Below, one piece after another: positions 31,878-43,662 of a DNA stretch of 64,000 nt (its first letter is position 1; each line of letters opens with the position of its first letter). Origin of the DNA: Corylus avellana (taxonomy: Eukaryota > Streptophyta > Magnoliopsida > Fagales > Betulaceae). Location: assembly GCF_901000735.1 (NCBI RefSeq), contig NC_081543.1:26493515-26557514 (forward strand). Direction: 5' to 3'. The notes beneath the pieces were generated by a model. It made no database searches, was not told where the DNA came from, and worked only from the letters and a program-made list of their open reading frames with translations. A program made the position numbers and the translations under genes.

Positions 31878-33055
31878 TAGGGCCTGTTTGGGATTACGTT
31901 TGAGGAGCCTAAAAGTGCTTTTAACAAGAGAAAGATAATTTCAGACCCTCTATGCCCAGTTTGTGGTCTTGAAGTTGAGACGAGTTTCCATATTTTGTGG
32001 CAATGTGCGTCGGCTATGGACGTGTGGGCTATGGGGGCACAAAATTTTTCAAAAGAGCTATTTTGCGGGGCCAGAATTTCTACAGGTGGTAACGTCCCTG
32101 TTTGAGAGTTGTTCTCAGGAGGTGCTGTGCCAATTTGTGGGTCTGGCACGTAGAATTTGGCTGCGAAGAAATGAGTTGGTTCATGGGGGTTTATTCTCAT
32201 ACCCTAAATTTCTCATGGAAAAAACTGAGTTGGCTATTCAGGAATTTAATTTGGCCCAGGATCGGGGAGAACAGAGTATGCCTCTCAGTGGGGAACCGGC
32301 TGGAGTACGATGGTCTGCTCCTTTGTAGGGATGGGTAAAAGCTAATTGGGATGCTGCTTTGGACAGGAAGTCGGGCTGGATGGGGCTGGGCGTGGTGATC
32401 AGAGATTCACAGGGCAGCATGGTGGCAGCAAGGTGTGAGGTCCAGAAGGGGAGTTTGGTCCCGGCAGCAGCTGAGGCGCAGGCTTTTCTTTTGGCTGTGC
32501 AATTCTGCCGCGAGCTGGGTCTGGATCACGTCCACTTTGAAGGAGATGCTAAAGCTGTCATTGACTCAGTAACCTCAGAGCAAGCAGATTATAGTTGGAT
32601 GGGGCATGTAATTGCAGACATAAAGGTGAAGCTACAACACCTTCATCAACGGCAGGTCTCTTTTGTTCGAAGGGAGGGGAACAACGTGGCTCATCTCCTA
32701 GCGCATTTTGCAGTGAAGAATTGTGTGAATAATTCATGGCAACTAGTGCCGCCAGAGTGTATTTGTGATGCTGTGATGTCGGAGGTCTCTACTCCATCTG
32801 ATTGATTCATTAATGAGAAATCTCTATTCTCTTCAAAAAAAAAAAAAAAAACACTCAAAAAAGCCCGTTTGAAGAAAAATGTATTCATTTGGTAAAAAAA
32901 TTAAATGCGCTTTTAAGGGTCTAAAAAGCCTAAAAATAGCCACACAAAAAAAAAAGCACTTCTGACAAAAGCTTAAAAATGAAGCTTTTGCCCAAAAGTT
33001 CTTTTTGACTTAAAAGCTCTATTTCTCAAACGCAATCACAAACAAACTCTTAGCT
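31878..33055. mobile_element. hAT-like MITE nested in the foldback element
   Basis: It begins GGGCCTGTTTGGGATTACG and ends with the inverted CTCAAACGCAATCACAAACAAACTC. The TTTTGCCCAAAAGTTC...AAAAGCTC interior is typical of this abundant plant MITE family. A LINE splits it in the middle. Confidence 0.7.
31921..32851 (+). pseudogene. 5'-truncated LINE with RNase H domain and poly(A) tail
   Basis: Coding order: zinc-binding RT end (CPVCGLEVETSFHILWQC, about 31947-32000), then an RNase H domain of the plant LINE type. That domain includes KANWDAALDRKSGWMGLGVVIRD, EAQAFLLAVQFCRELG, FEGDAKAVIDSV and FVRREGNNVAHLLAHFA. The stop is at 32803-32805, followed by a short 3' UTR and a run of 15-16 A. The first part has frameshifts; the RNase H frame (32359-32805) is open. 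Most of the reverse transcriptase is missing, so it cannot move by itself. Confidence 0.88.
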
Positions 33056-33429
33056 AAACTATATAAAAGTGAGTTTTGAGAAGCTATTTTACATAAAATT
33101 ATGGCTCCTCTATTGGGAATGCTCTAAGTTTTGAAAAAAAGATAACATGTGAAAGGAAAAATGGGAAAAATTTTGGAAAAAAAAAGAACATGCAGAGAAA
33201 AAGTAGGAAAATATTTGAGAAAAAGAGAAAACATGTGAGAAACAATGAAAAATAAAATAGCTCCCTTGAAAAGTGCTGCTTCATTTAGCTTTTTATTTTT
33301 TAGCTCTTCCAATTAAATATCTATTTTACATTTTCTTTTAGCTAATTCAATGTATGAGATTTTTTAAACATTTGAAGAGCTATTTTATATAAAAGTAACA
33401 TTTGGCTATTTCATTGAGAATGCTTTATG

Positions 33430-35943
33430 AAGATCCTAGTACGTAGTTTGTAGCCGAGCCTTGTAACGACATTCTTGATTTAATTGATTTCTGTTTTATG
33501 ATTGATTCAATAATAAACTAATTCAAATTTATTCATTTATAAAATAAAAATAAATAAATAAATAAAATAAAATAAAAAACTCATAAAATTGTGTTTTATT
33601 CACATGTTAGTGATGTTGTACTTGAAGCAAAATCCTACTTGGGTTCTTAGAGCATCTGCATAGCTAAATCCCTAGTAATTGTCAAATTTGACTATTATGA
33701 GTGCCTTTTCGACTCCAGCTGAATAGACTATTTCACTTTGTTTCATACAATGTAAACAGTAAATAGGCTTATTAACTTATTCATTATTCACACTATAAAC
33801 TTTGTTTATTATTTTTTCTCTCACTTTATTTCTTTTACTCTAGCCTCCTTTTTTTCACACTCTTTTCCGCACAAAATAATATTTAAAAAATAAATAAAGA
33901 GTATAATATAAAATATATTAGAGTGTGTATAAAAAAAATAGAAGCTAAAGTTCTACTTTAAATACTCTTAGAATGTGCATGAACCAATCTATAGTCTTCG
34001 AGTTCCTCTATCAATTAGGCATGTTGACAAAAAAATAAAATAAATAAATAAATAAAGAATAAAAGAAAACTTTTCGTACTTGTAAGTTATAACTCATTAT
34101 TAATATTTTTTGCTCAAATTACAAACCCACACATGGAGTGCTTATCCTAAACGAAATAAAGTAGTAGCCTCTTCTGCACACGAAATGGAAAATTGTATAT
34201 TATTTGCATACTTGTAAACTTTACCCAAAATGGATTCGGAAGAAATTTCTTATAATCTACTCCAGTCAATAAGCGTGTTAAGCGTTTTCTAACATATAAG
34301 ATGCATATATACGAATGTACTCTTATATTAACTTAGAAATTCAAACATTAATTTTTTAAGAATTCAAACATGTTAAAAGACACTTACAATTTATTAGAGC
34401 GGGTTGAAAGAAATTTCTTCCAAACTGATTAAGAGAAAATTTGTGTCCACGCAAGATACACACCTAAATTGTACTCGTTGAAATTAAGACACATGTTCGA
34501 TCAATTCGAACTAAAATTGGAAATGACGAAACCAAAATTAATATTGATATTGATATTATGTTAATCTCATGTTGCCAAACGTCACAATAACTTAAGATAA
34601 ATGGTGACAACCCCACCGGTTACCCATGGAGGGGGACATAAAACATTGTTCAAGCACTTGATACCTTACTTGCATGTAATAATTAGGATGAGAAAGTGAC
34701 TGATCAAGTTAATCAAAAGTAAAATCATAAGTCATTAGAACAATTAATGGAAATATGGACTTTTCCTAATTAGTTATCTGTCAATTGATAACCAACATCA
34801 ATAACAAGCTATCCATAAGATATATTCAATCAACATATATAATATTGCGGTAAACAAAATGCATGAGAGATGTCCTGTATATTTTTCAATGGTCTAGATT
34901 TAATTTTAAGTTTTCCATAAAAAATAAGAGAGAGTGACGTTAAATATGAACTGTTTTCTATAGTTTTTTTTACAGCATTAAAGAGTGTACTCACATCCAG
35001 TTCAACAAATATTTAGCTAAAATTATCAATTTTTTCAATCAGGCTCGATATTTTAGCCATCAACTTTCACTTTTTCATTTAAAATAATATTTCGTTATCT
35101 ACTTTACCTTTTATCAAAGAAAAGAAAGATTCATTTTTAATTTTTTATTAATATAAATTGTAGCACTACAACAACCCAAAAAATATTTAACCATTTTGTT
35201 GAGACGGATGTGGAGCATTTTTTTTATAGTATTTTTTGCTATGCAACTTGCCAAAATAGTTATTTTGACTAGCCCAAAATGAGTGCTCTAAGTATTCACA
35301 TCTAACTCAGCAAATGTTTAGCTAAAAATGTATATTTTAGCTACTGATTTTTTTCAAAATACATACATCCAAATCAACATTTTACCGTTTCACATTCGCT
35401 ATTTTATTTAAAATATTATTTATTTATTTATTTTTATTATTCTCAAAGAAGAAAGAGAATCAGCTAATCAAATCTTTAGCCAAAATGACTGACCGAGTAA
35501 GAATATATTTTTGGTATTTTTTCAAGCTACCCAATGTGAATGCTCCAATTCCTTCTCTCGCAAGTTCAATTCCTTCTCTCCCAAGTTTCTTAATTATTGC
35601 CACTTTATTTTCATATAATTAGGGTATATTAGTGGACCATAACATGGGACCAAACTCATGACGTGTCAGAGGTCCTACTTTATTAATATTTAATCCCTCA
35701 TCATAAATTTCACAAGCTTATCCACATTTACATACCATTATACCGATGCTAGCCCACTTCCTTTGACATTAAATTTTGCCCAACACAGCCAAACTGCATT
35801 AAATTTTGCTACCATTATTTACTTATAATCTCTACTTTTTTTCAATTATTTTTTAAAAGGTTTTTGGTTTGAAAAAATGCTACAACTTCTACCGTTGTTC
35901 TTTTGGGGTCCTGGCTGAGCTGGCATTTGTTTTTTTTAAAAAA
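33430..35943. other. intergenic, AT-rich with MITE debris
   Basis: No gene seen. A MITE-like block lies at about 33645-33985 (AGAGCATCTGCATAGC... AAATACTCTTAGAATGTGC), and related blocks rich in TTTAGCTAAAAT lie at about 34975-35545. A/T homopolymers are frequent. Confidence 0.5.
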
Positions 35944-35952
35944 AAAAATTAA

Positions 35953-36563
35953 GGGTTAAATACTTAATACCCCTTGGGGTTTGATAACATTATTTTTTTT
36001 CCTCCTGGGTTTAGTTTTTATCACAGGAGGTCCCTGTGATTTTAATAAATGATTAAGTTAGTCCCTCCGTTAGTTGACCTAACTGAATTCCACGTGGACC
36101 AATCAAATATTGACACGTGGCACCTACTTAATTTTTTTTTTTAAAAAAAAAAAAGAAAAGGAAAAAAAATTGGGAGCCACCCCCATCTGGTCGGATGGGG
36201 GTGGCTCGGCCACCCCCTTGGGCACCAACAGGGTGGCTCGGCCACCCCCAGCACCCAGTGGGCATGGTTTCAGCCACCCCCATCCGGCCAAATGAGGGTG
36301 GCCGGATGGGGGTGACCTACTCAATTTATTTTTCCTTTTTTTTATTTAAAAAAAAAAAATTGAGTAGGTGTCATGTGTCAATATATGATTAGTCCACGTG
36401 GAATTCCGTTAGGTCAATTAACGGTCAACTGACGAAGGGACTAACTTGATCATTTATCAAAACTACAGGGACCTCTTGTGATAAAAACCAAACCCTAAAA
36501 AAAAATTTTTTTTTTTTAAAAAAAAAGTTATCAAACCCCATGGAGGTATTAAGTATTTAACCC
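35953..36563. mobile_element. Mutator-type foldback MITE with perfect 9-bp target duplication
   Basis: The ends GGGTTAAATACTTAATACC and GGTATTAAGTATTTAACCC are inverted, and the inverted homology extends about 200 bp inward (for example CCACGTGGA and AGGGACCTC blocks on both arms). The short centre has GGGTGGC(T/C)CGGCCACCCC palindromes. AAAAATTAA flanks it at 35944-35952 and 36564-36572. Long terminal inverted repeats with a 9-bp duplication indicate a MULE-derived element. Confidence 0.9.
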
Positions 36564-36572
36564 AAAAATTAA

Positions 36573-37753
36573 ACCAAAAAAACTAGTTATTCTGACTCCC
36601 GCATCCCTTTTGTCTCTCGTTCTCAAAAAAATGCATATATCTTTTTTCACGAAAGCTTTTGATTTAATTTTTTGTTTAAAAAATAAAAAAACAAATGCCA
36701 CTCGATCAAAAGACCTCACAATGACAATGGTAGACGTTGTAGCATTTTTCGTTGGTTGTGTTCGTACACGCAACAAAAATTAGGGTGTTATTATACATGT
36801 TTAATAATTGATGTGACAACTAGAGTTTGCATAATTCGTGCAAGTCATTCATATTCTTGTCTAAAAGTATTAAATACTTTAGGGTTTTGCGCAGAAAGTT
36901 GATACAACTATCGGCTTCACATCAAAAGAGGAATATACTTTATCAAGAAGCCCTATAATGAAAGACACAGCATATACCTACTTCAAGAGGGGAAGTGGCC
37001 CTTTGCTAGGGTCTATGCTGGTCATGCACCTCTCTTTGAATTCTCTTCAATTGCTAAACTAGGTGTTGTGTAGGAGGTACTTCCGCTTCTAGATTGCCTC
37101 CTTAAACCGCCCCTTGTGGCCAAATCGTGGTCATTTATTTAACTAATTTTTAATAATTGTATTTTATTGCACTGTCTTTTGGTCTTGGGGCTTTTATTGG
37201 GTTGCCGACCTATTTTTTGTATTTTATTTATTATAATCTTTCATTTCTCATTTTCCCTTTCCATTTTGAATTGAATAGAAAAAATAAATGCGCACATGGA
37301 CACATGTTCACAAATATATATATCAATCAGGGACCACGACAAAGAAAAAAAATATTAAATTTATTGTTTCTTAAAAATTTAAATTTTTTATATATATAAA
37401 TAATAATAATAAATGCATCATAATAATAATAATAATAATAAAAAGACAAAAAAAAAGAAAAAGAAAAGAAAAATGCAAAAAGAGTCAAAGGTGATCATTG
37501 GTAGCAGCTCCCATCCCTCTGCTTAAATATTTATTCCTTTTTAAACCTGAGAAATATATACTTATATAGTAAATTATACATATAACAACTTGCAAAGCAA
37601 ACTTGAAAGATGCCAATTACACATTATTTACCATGAAAGACACCCTCATGACTACCCTGCCCATGCACCACCACTGAATTTTATCAGTGATTGAAGGCAT
37701 CTGTCATGAATCACAGCTAAAAAAGTATACTACTCTTATGGATCCACCCAAAA
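36573..37753. other. intergenic, 3' side of the CYP86A gene
   Basis: No gene recognised. TAA trinucleotide runs lie at about 37400-37441. The 3' UTR of the CYP86A gene should occupy its right end; an AATAAA-type signal on the minus strand (TTTATT near 37529) lies about 225 bp past the stop. Confidence 0.5.
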
Positions 37754-39364
37754 CTAATCAACCCCATTATAGTTACCGTTAGTGAAAGCATTTTTATCAA
37801 TGCTAATCTTCTCCAATATAGGGTTCAAGTCTCTTGGGTGCACATCAACCTTGAGCCCATACTTCATGAACAATGTCAATGACATCTTTTGCTCCACGCG
37901 GTGCCCCGTTGCCACTGTCAGCCGGTGCCGCAGCAGCAGCGCCGCCGCAATCGACTTCATTTGCAAGTAGGCCAAGTCTTTCCCCAAGCAAATTCTTGGA
38001 CCTGCATTGAACGCTACAAATCTATAGGAATCTTGTGCGTCCATTCTCTTGCCATCTAGGGATAACCATCTCTCAGGCTTGAATTCTAGGCAATCTTCAC
38101 CCCATATTGACTCCATCCGCCCCATTGCATATATTGAATATGTGATTGATGAGCCTCCCGGCACAAATGTCCCACTAGGCAAAATGTCATCAGCAATAAC
38201 GTGCTTCGAGTCCTGAGGCACTGATGGGTACAACCTTAGGGTCTCGGACAATGCTGCCTTAAGGTATATCAATCGGTCAACTTCCTCGAAATCTAGCGGG
38301 TCCTCCACCCACATGGACGTGTCGCTGCCTCGTGTTTCCGTTAGGACAGTGCAGATCTCGATGAGGATTTTCTCTTCCACTCTGAAGTTTTGACTTACCA
38401 ACCAAAAGAACCAACTCAGTGCGACAGATGACGTGTCACGTCCAGCTAGGATGAAATTGAGCACCACGTATTGAAGGAATTGGTCCGAGTAGGACCCCCT
38501 TTTCTTCATGAACCTCGAAAGTAGGTCGTCATGCGGGGTCCCACCACCACCTGGCTCCTGACTCATTAGCTCGTGCTTACGTGTGTCAATAATGTTGGTT
38601 AGGTATTGGTTGATGTGTTGGAGGCTTTGGCTCATGCTGACTTCCATTCCCAGCCGGAGCCATTTCCTTAACTTCCATGCAACCTCCGGCAAAATGAAGC
38701 GTTGAAGCGTGGCTTCGGTGGCTCGGTCGAAAGCCAAGGCGAAGCCATTCTCTGGTAACCCTGGAGAGAGGGTTTGCGGGTCCTTGCCGAAAGCCAAGCC
38801 GCAAATATTATCAAAAGTGAGCCGAAGCAGGAGGTCTTGAAGATCAACAGGCTTGGCTTCCAGCTGAGCCATCTTGAGAATAGGGCAAAACCTAAGCTTG
38901 ATGGCCGTGCTCACCCACCGAGCCATGGCTTGGCGCAGCGTTCGGGTGGTGAATTCCAGTGCAGCCGTCTTTCGCTGGAACAGCCACGTGTCACCATCAG
39001 AATTGAAGATCCCATCACCAAGCAAATCATGGAACACAGCCTGCCAATTAGGCCCCTTGGGGTAATTATCGAACCGGGCCTTCAAAATACGCTCCACGTT
39101 CTTAGGGTCGCATGTGACAGTCACGAGCCCCTGCTTCTTCGCCAGGAATGGGAATGCACACGTGCAAGTCTGGTACGTGCCTTCGCAAGCGCGAAGGTTG
39201 TCCGTGATCCAGTCATGCAAGCGATTTGAGTGCTCGATGAGCCCGGGCAGGCTTCCAAATAGAGGCCAGACACGTGGCCCCTTCAGTGACCGCGAGATTA
39301 GTCTGAACCATGACAAGTACGCCGCGACGGCGGATAAGATCATCAATGCCGTTGCTATTTCCAT
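37754..39364 (-). CDS. CYP86A: CYP86A-type cytochrome P450 fatty-acid omega-hydroxylase, 536 aa
   Basis: An intact single-exon frame of normal P450 length. An N-terminal membrane anchor (about residues 4-20) is followed by the basic/Pro hinge [14 protein letters not shown] (28-41). Diagnostic motifs: I-helix AGRDTS (307-312), ExxR ETLR (374-377), PERW (430-433) and the haem loop [10 protein letters not shown] (452-461) with Cys459 as iron ligand. [18 protein letters not shown] (121-138) and [17 protein letters not shown] match CYP86A enzymes closely. CYP86A members are ER-bound and hydroxylate the terminal carbon of C16-C18 fatty acids for cutin and suberin. The subfamily assignment is strong; which orthologue (CYP86A8/LACERATA-like or CYP86A4/7-like) cannot be decided by eye. 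No missing residues or frameshifts. Confidence 0.96.
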   Translation of the reverse strand: MEIATALMILSAVAAYLSWFRLISRSLKGPRVWPLFGSLPGLIEHSNRLHDWITDNLRACEGTYQTCTCAFPFLAKKQGLVTVTCDPKNVERILKARFDNYPKGPNWQAVFHDLLGDGIFNSDGDTWLFQRKTAALEFTTRTLRQAMARWVSTAIKLRFCPILKMAQLEAKPVDLQDLLLRLTFDNICGLAFGKDPQTLSPGLPENGFALAFDRATEATLQRFILPEVAWKLRKWLRLGMEVSMSQSLQHINQYLTNIIDTRKHELMSQEPGGGGTPHDDLLSRFMKKRGSYSDQFLQYVVLNFILAGRDTSSVALSWFFWLVSQNFRVEEKILIEICTVLTETRGSDTSMWVEDPLDFEEVDRLIYLKAALSETLRLYPSVPQDSKHVIADDILPSGTFVPGGSSITYSIYAMGRMESIWGEDCLEFKPERWLSLDGKRMDAQDSYRFVAFNAGPRICLGKDLAYLQMKSIAAALLLRHRLTVATGHRVEQKMSLTLFMKYGLKVDVHPRDLNPILEKISIDKNAFTNGNYNGVD

Positions 39365-39650
39365 GTGATCGGCGGATTTATTCCACCGGAGCTACAAAAA
39401 CCAAAAAGATTTGCAAGCTGAAAACGTGAAAGATGAACGTCAAAGACAAAACCCAGATCAAAATAGACTATAGGAACAAAACCCAGATGGGATTTATACT
39501 GAAAACGATAAATCTGGGCTTGGGTGTTTGAAAATTCTCACGTCCAAACAGAGCAGAGAAACGACCCAAGAAAGCAAGTGAAGAAGGAGGAAAAAAGAAG
39601 AGAAAGGAGAAATATTGTGTGAGTGAGGGAAAAGAAGCTAAAAGAAAAGT

Positions 39651-39660
39651 TTTTATAAGG
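39651..39660 (-). promoter_or_regulatory. TATA box of the CYP86A gene
   Basis: CCTTATAAAA on the minus strand, about 290 bp upstream of the ATG, implying a 5' UTR of roughly 250 nt. No other good TATA lies closer. No upstream intron is needed to explain the frame. Confidence 0.5.
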
Positions 39661-39963
39661 GAGCAATGAAAGGGAGTGCAATAAATGGCAAGGCAAGCCC
39701 AGGCTGTTGAATTTCGTTATCTCTTTCCCGTGGACCTTCTCAACCAGCTTGCGAGACCACTGCCATAAATATTGTCGTTGGAGGCATTGAGCTAACACCA
39801 CCACCACCACCACAACTAAAAATTTCAACAAAAAAGAAAAAGAAAAAGACATTTGTAAATTGTAAATTGAATTAAGCCAAACAATAACGTAAACATAAAC
39901 ACCCACAAACCAATCTTTTTCCTCTTTGCCAAATGTCTCTGTCTCCCTGTCTGTCTTTCTGTC

Positions 39964-39984
39964 TCTCTCTCTCTCTCTCTCACA
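39964..39984. repeat. (CT)n microsatellite upstream of CYP86A
   Basis: About ten CT units, which read as GA on the gene strand, lie about 600 bp upstream of the ATG. GA repeats near plant promoters can bind BPC-type factors; that role is only an inference here. Confidence 0.85.
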
Positions 39985-40464
39985 GGAGCAACTCTCACCT
40001 AATTTTGCAGAAAAAGCGCGGCTTCACTTTAATTCTGGCACTCAATGAAGACTACAACAAAAAAGGCGATTAGTTGAGCGTATACATATACTCATGCAGA
40101 AGGGTATCTGCAGAGATTTACCAAAAAAAAAAAATTGTAAAAAGATCACTTCTCGATATGCATTGGCCTAGTTACATGTAATTTTCAAAAATAACTTGTA
40201 TTTTAAAAAGAATTTAACTCTGCAAAATTGACAGAGCATGGGGTCACTATTCAGTACTGTTGAATCTATTTTCTCTTTCTCTTATTAAATAGCCCCATTT
40301 CTTTCTTCTTCATGTGAGCCGCTTGGGTTCGGTGAGCGACCCCACTCACATTTAATTCCACTTGCACCGACTTTGACGGCGTTGTTCTCCTGAGTGGGGG
40401 TGATTAAACTTTATAATTATCGATCTCATCTTTGGTCATATTTTTTTGAGTAAATATTATTAAA
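39985..40464. other. intergenic, no feature recognised
   Basis: Upstream flank of the CYP86A gene. No coding or repeat signal identified. Confidence 0.5.
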
Positions 40465-41009
40465 GGTTAATTATCATTTTAGTTCATAAGTTTTCACTTT
40501 TTTTATTTTTTCATATCTAGGTTTCAATTCATATTATTGATGGTACATGATTTATATGTAAATATCAATTTAGTACCTCCCTTGCCATTCTGTTGTCCAA
40601 ACTAACTGACTGCAATGGGAATGGTTTTAGTCACCCCTGCAACCCGTCTAGGATGGCCGAACCACTCCTAAAACCTTTGGGGGTGGTTCGGCCACCCCAT
40701 TGCAGTCAATTAATTTGGCTAACGGAATGGTGACAGAGATATTAAATTAGTATTTATCCATAAGTCAAGTATCAACACTGTAATAGAAATTGAAGAGGTG
40801 TGATATAGCCATAACTTAAACCCAACTTTGTCCGAACTTTTAGACCAAATTTCTCTCTCTCTAGTTTAAGGCTCTCTCTCTCCTCCACAAGTAGAGAAAA
40901 GTTGGGCTAAAGTTGGGTTTACGTTGTGCCTTTATCATTTTTCCAAATTGAAACCTATGTGAAAAAAAATAAAAACGTGAAAACCTAGGTACTAAAAAGG
41001 TAATTAACC
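40465..41009. mobile_element. foldback MITE
   Basis: GGTTAATTATC... at the left and ...AAAAAGGTAATTAACC at the right are inverted ends, with imperfect inverted homology further in (TTTCA.TTTTTTTATTTTTTCA against TGTGAAAAAAAATAAAAACGTGAAAA). The centre has GGCCGAACCACTCC / GGTGGTTCGGCCACCCC palindromes like those of the element at 35953-36563. No clean target duplication was found. Confidence 0.65.
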
Positions 41010-41381
41010 ATGTTATTAAGTTATTATCTTGATTTTTTTTTTTATATACTATATTAAATAGACCTGAATTTAAAATAGTTATATATAAATAAATGCTTTT
41101 CTTTTTTCTTTTTCTTTTTCTTTTTCTTTTTTTTTTTTTTGCAAAAAAAAAAAAGCAGGTGGAACTACTAGGAAAGCTTACCTCATCCGTGCAGGTGTCT
41201 TACAGCTGCAAGATGGCAACATATGCAAAAGAGGATTATTTTTCCCATAATAACGTAAGAATAAAAATGAGATATTTTTAAGAAAAATTATGTCACGTTC
41301 CTCTCGCGCTTTATCGTGCTTTTTGACATTAATTCAGATCCCAATTTTCAATTTAATGAAGCCGATACCTGTGCTGTGCTT

Positions 41382-41383
<2 letters not shown>

Positions 41384-41427
<44 letters not shown>
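41384..41427. repeat. (TA)n microsatellite
   Basis: About 22 TA units. The matching position in copy B (49987-50031) is interrupted by a TACATA, showing independent change after duplication. Confidence 0.95.
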
Positions 41428-41428
<1 letters not shown>

Positions 41429-41666
41429 TCAAATAAAAGAGCAAAAGAAAGCAATGAAATAAGAAATTGTATTGATATATAGTAATACTAGATATTTAAA
41501 AAAAAAAAAAAAGCATATTAAACAAAAATTGCCATTGGCCTCGACACATACCATCGACATCACCATTGAGATAATAGGTCAAAAATAAAATATACCATCC
41601 AAAACGCATTATTAACAAATATACCTGACAATTTTGAAAAACACTCTTCACCTGAGGAAATGATTT

Positions 41667-41913
41667 AGAACTTGTTTAAGATTGTGTTAAGGAGCTTAAA
41701 AAGTACTTTTAGTACCTAAAAAACGATGCCAAACAAACAATTAGTATGTTTAGTAAAAAAAGTTCAAAAAGTACGTATTTGGTTAACTTTTTTATTCTTA
41801 AAAAGGGGGCTAAAACACATTTTTGGAAAAAAAAAAGAAAAAGAAAAATTTAATATAATTGTTATTTTTTACTTTAAAATCTCAATTTTCTAACACAATC
41901 TTAAACATGCTCT
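41667..41913. mobile_element. hAT-like MITE, copy A
   Basis: AGAACTTGTTTAAGATTGTGTTA at the left and TAACACAATCTTAAACATGCTCT at the right form inverted ends. Its counterpart in copy B lies at 50271-50529, so the insertion predates the duplication. Confidence 0.7.
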
Positions 41914-43402
41914 AGTAATACACGAGATGCAGTATATATATGGGACAAAATGTATATCTACTTAACTAGTTTAAGGTTTTTTTAAAAAAGAAAAAAAAAA
42001 TGGCATGAAAAATAGAACTAGAAAGAAATTGTAAATAGAAATACGTACGGATGATATAACAGTAGGCACAATTCCTTTGCCTTATATATACTTTATAATG
42101 GTATATATCCTTAATTATCATCAACACCTTTTTACCAATATAGGGTTTTCATTTATAATGTCTCAAAAATCAATTAAAACACTCAACTATATGGTTTATA
42201 GCTAGCTTGCAAAATTAAAATTTTCTAATACATATGATATGTATATATTTTCTTTCCTTGGCTAGGAGAAAATTTAGCTAATCTTACATTTTTTTAATAT
42301 ATGTCATATATATTTAAAAGAATAAATAAATAAATAAATAAGATTAGAGATATATGGTCCACTAATGCCAACAAATGTCTTTGCAAGATCCAATATTATT
42401 CAAACTGATATTTTCACTTATGATTTGTTTGGTAAGTGATCGATGGATCTGTTTTCATCATCAATGCTTTGCTACAGTCATATTATTTGTATTAATTATC
42501 AGCTGCCAGCAGAAGATGATGACATTTGCTTTCTCACTGGCAATTCACTCTCGTAATCTGCAAGATGGGAAATCCAATATGCTCATTGGCTCTTCTATTT
42601 CTCACTCTTACTCTGACTTCAGAATTTTTTTAGTTTTTAGTTTTGACTTTGGACTCGGTGGCATCCGCATCATGTTTAACGTTCGAATCTCTTTAAATAA
42701 AAAGAATTTTTTGGGGCTATGCCTACGACGAAGCCGAGTATTACTCGATTCGTGTAGGAGGCACTATGCACAAGTCTAAGGTTTGTCGTTTAAGGGTAAG
42801 TACACAAAGTGATCTTGCATTAGAGGGTTCTCCGTCATCAAAATTATTATTATCATTTTCTTAATAAAAGCCATGACCCAAGAGTCCCCTAATTATTCCA
42901 TCTCTACGTATCTTCAACCAATTGTTAGCTATGTATACCATCTTGAGCAGTGGTTTAATGGTCTCGAAATTTTTTTTAAGTGATCAGCTACATAATAGGG
43001 CATGAGTTCAAATTTCACAATGAAAATTTTCATGACTCTACACTATGAATTCTGTTGACGTCCAGACGAGGTTGAATCAGGTTATCATGATTCAATCGGA
43101 TTTGAAAGACCATGTACATGCAGTCCCACCGTCTAGGCACTTTCTATGTGGTTTTCAGTAAGTAGATGTTGCCATAGTCACGTTCAGGTAGACTAATCAC
43201 TCTTGTCGTCGTCCCTTCTACCTTTTTAATTAAAAATAAATAAAAATAGTTAGCTATGTATAAAGTGTGTGCCATGAGATTAGAGGTTGAAGGTTGTTCA
43301 TCTACTCCTCCCTGCTTATGCATGCAGTGGAGATAGTGAATCCAACGATCCTCCAGCCGTAGGTTTGATCATGTTTCATCATCCTATGATCCTATCCCAC
43401 TG

Positions 43403-43662
43403 TAGGGTGTGTTTGTCAAAGGACTTGAAAAATGAAGTGAATTAAAACTGTAACAGATTTAATTGATGTGAGAAAAAAAAGTAAAAATATTTTATATAAA
43501 AAAGTAAAAAAAATTTGTTTTGTAGTGATTTTTTTACTTGAATAGTAATAAAATGTTATTGATGTGATGCAAAAAGTAAAAATATTTGAATTGATTTTGA
43601 GAAAAATAGTAAAGACTTTTTTTTTTTTTTTTTTTTTTGAGTCCTTGGCCAAACACACCCTA
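43403..43662. mobile_element. MITE with TAGGGTGTGTTTG termini, copy A
   Basis: TAGGGTGTGTTTGTCAAAGGACT at the left and AGTCCTTGGCCAAACACACCCTA at the right are inverted. Present three times in the window (also 52011-52276 and 63263-63528). The small Lys-rich open frames inside are not genes. Confidence 0.8.

Larger units (their letters stand above)
31505..33425. mobile_element. foldback element with about 330-bp inverted arms
   Basis: The left arm 31505-31840 (AGCATTTCCAATGGAAGAGCC...) and right arm 33085-33425 (...GGCTATTTCATTGAGAATGCT) are long, imperfect inverted copies. Matching blocks include AGTAACATTTGGC, AAATATCTATTTTACATTTTC and AAATAGCTCCCTTGAAAAGTGCTGC. The body between them holds the MITE and LINE listed below. 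A transcript across the locus could form a long hairpin. Confidence 0.8.

Noticed and set aside
32359..32805. Stand-alone RNase H gene
   Set aside because: It is the C-terminal domain of a 5'-truncated LINE, with a zinc-binding RT remnant before it and a poly(A) tail after it.
37782..39368. Several plus-strand open frames opposite the CYP86A gene
   Set aside because: Antisense shadows of a GC-richer coding exon; the minus-strand P450 reading explains the openness.
42375..42779. 134-codon open frame conserved in copy A and, with a TTG instead of ATG, in copy B (50998-51402)
   Set aside because: Most differences between the two copies change the amino acid, copy B has no ATG, and no domain is recognisable. 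It looks like duplicated non-coding sequence that happens to stay open.
43416..43658. Lys-rich open frames in the MITE copies (also 52067-52319 and 63319-63571)
   Set aside because: They are translations of homopolymer runs inside a MITE.
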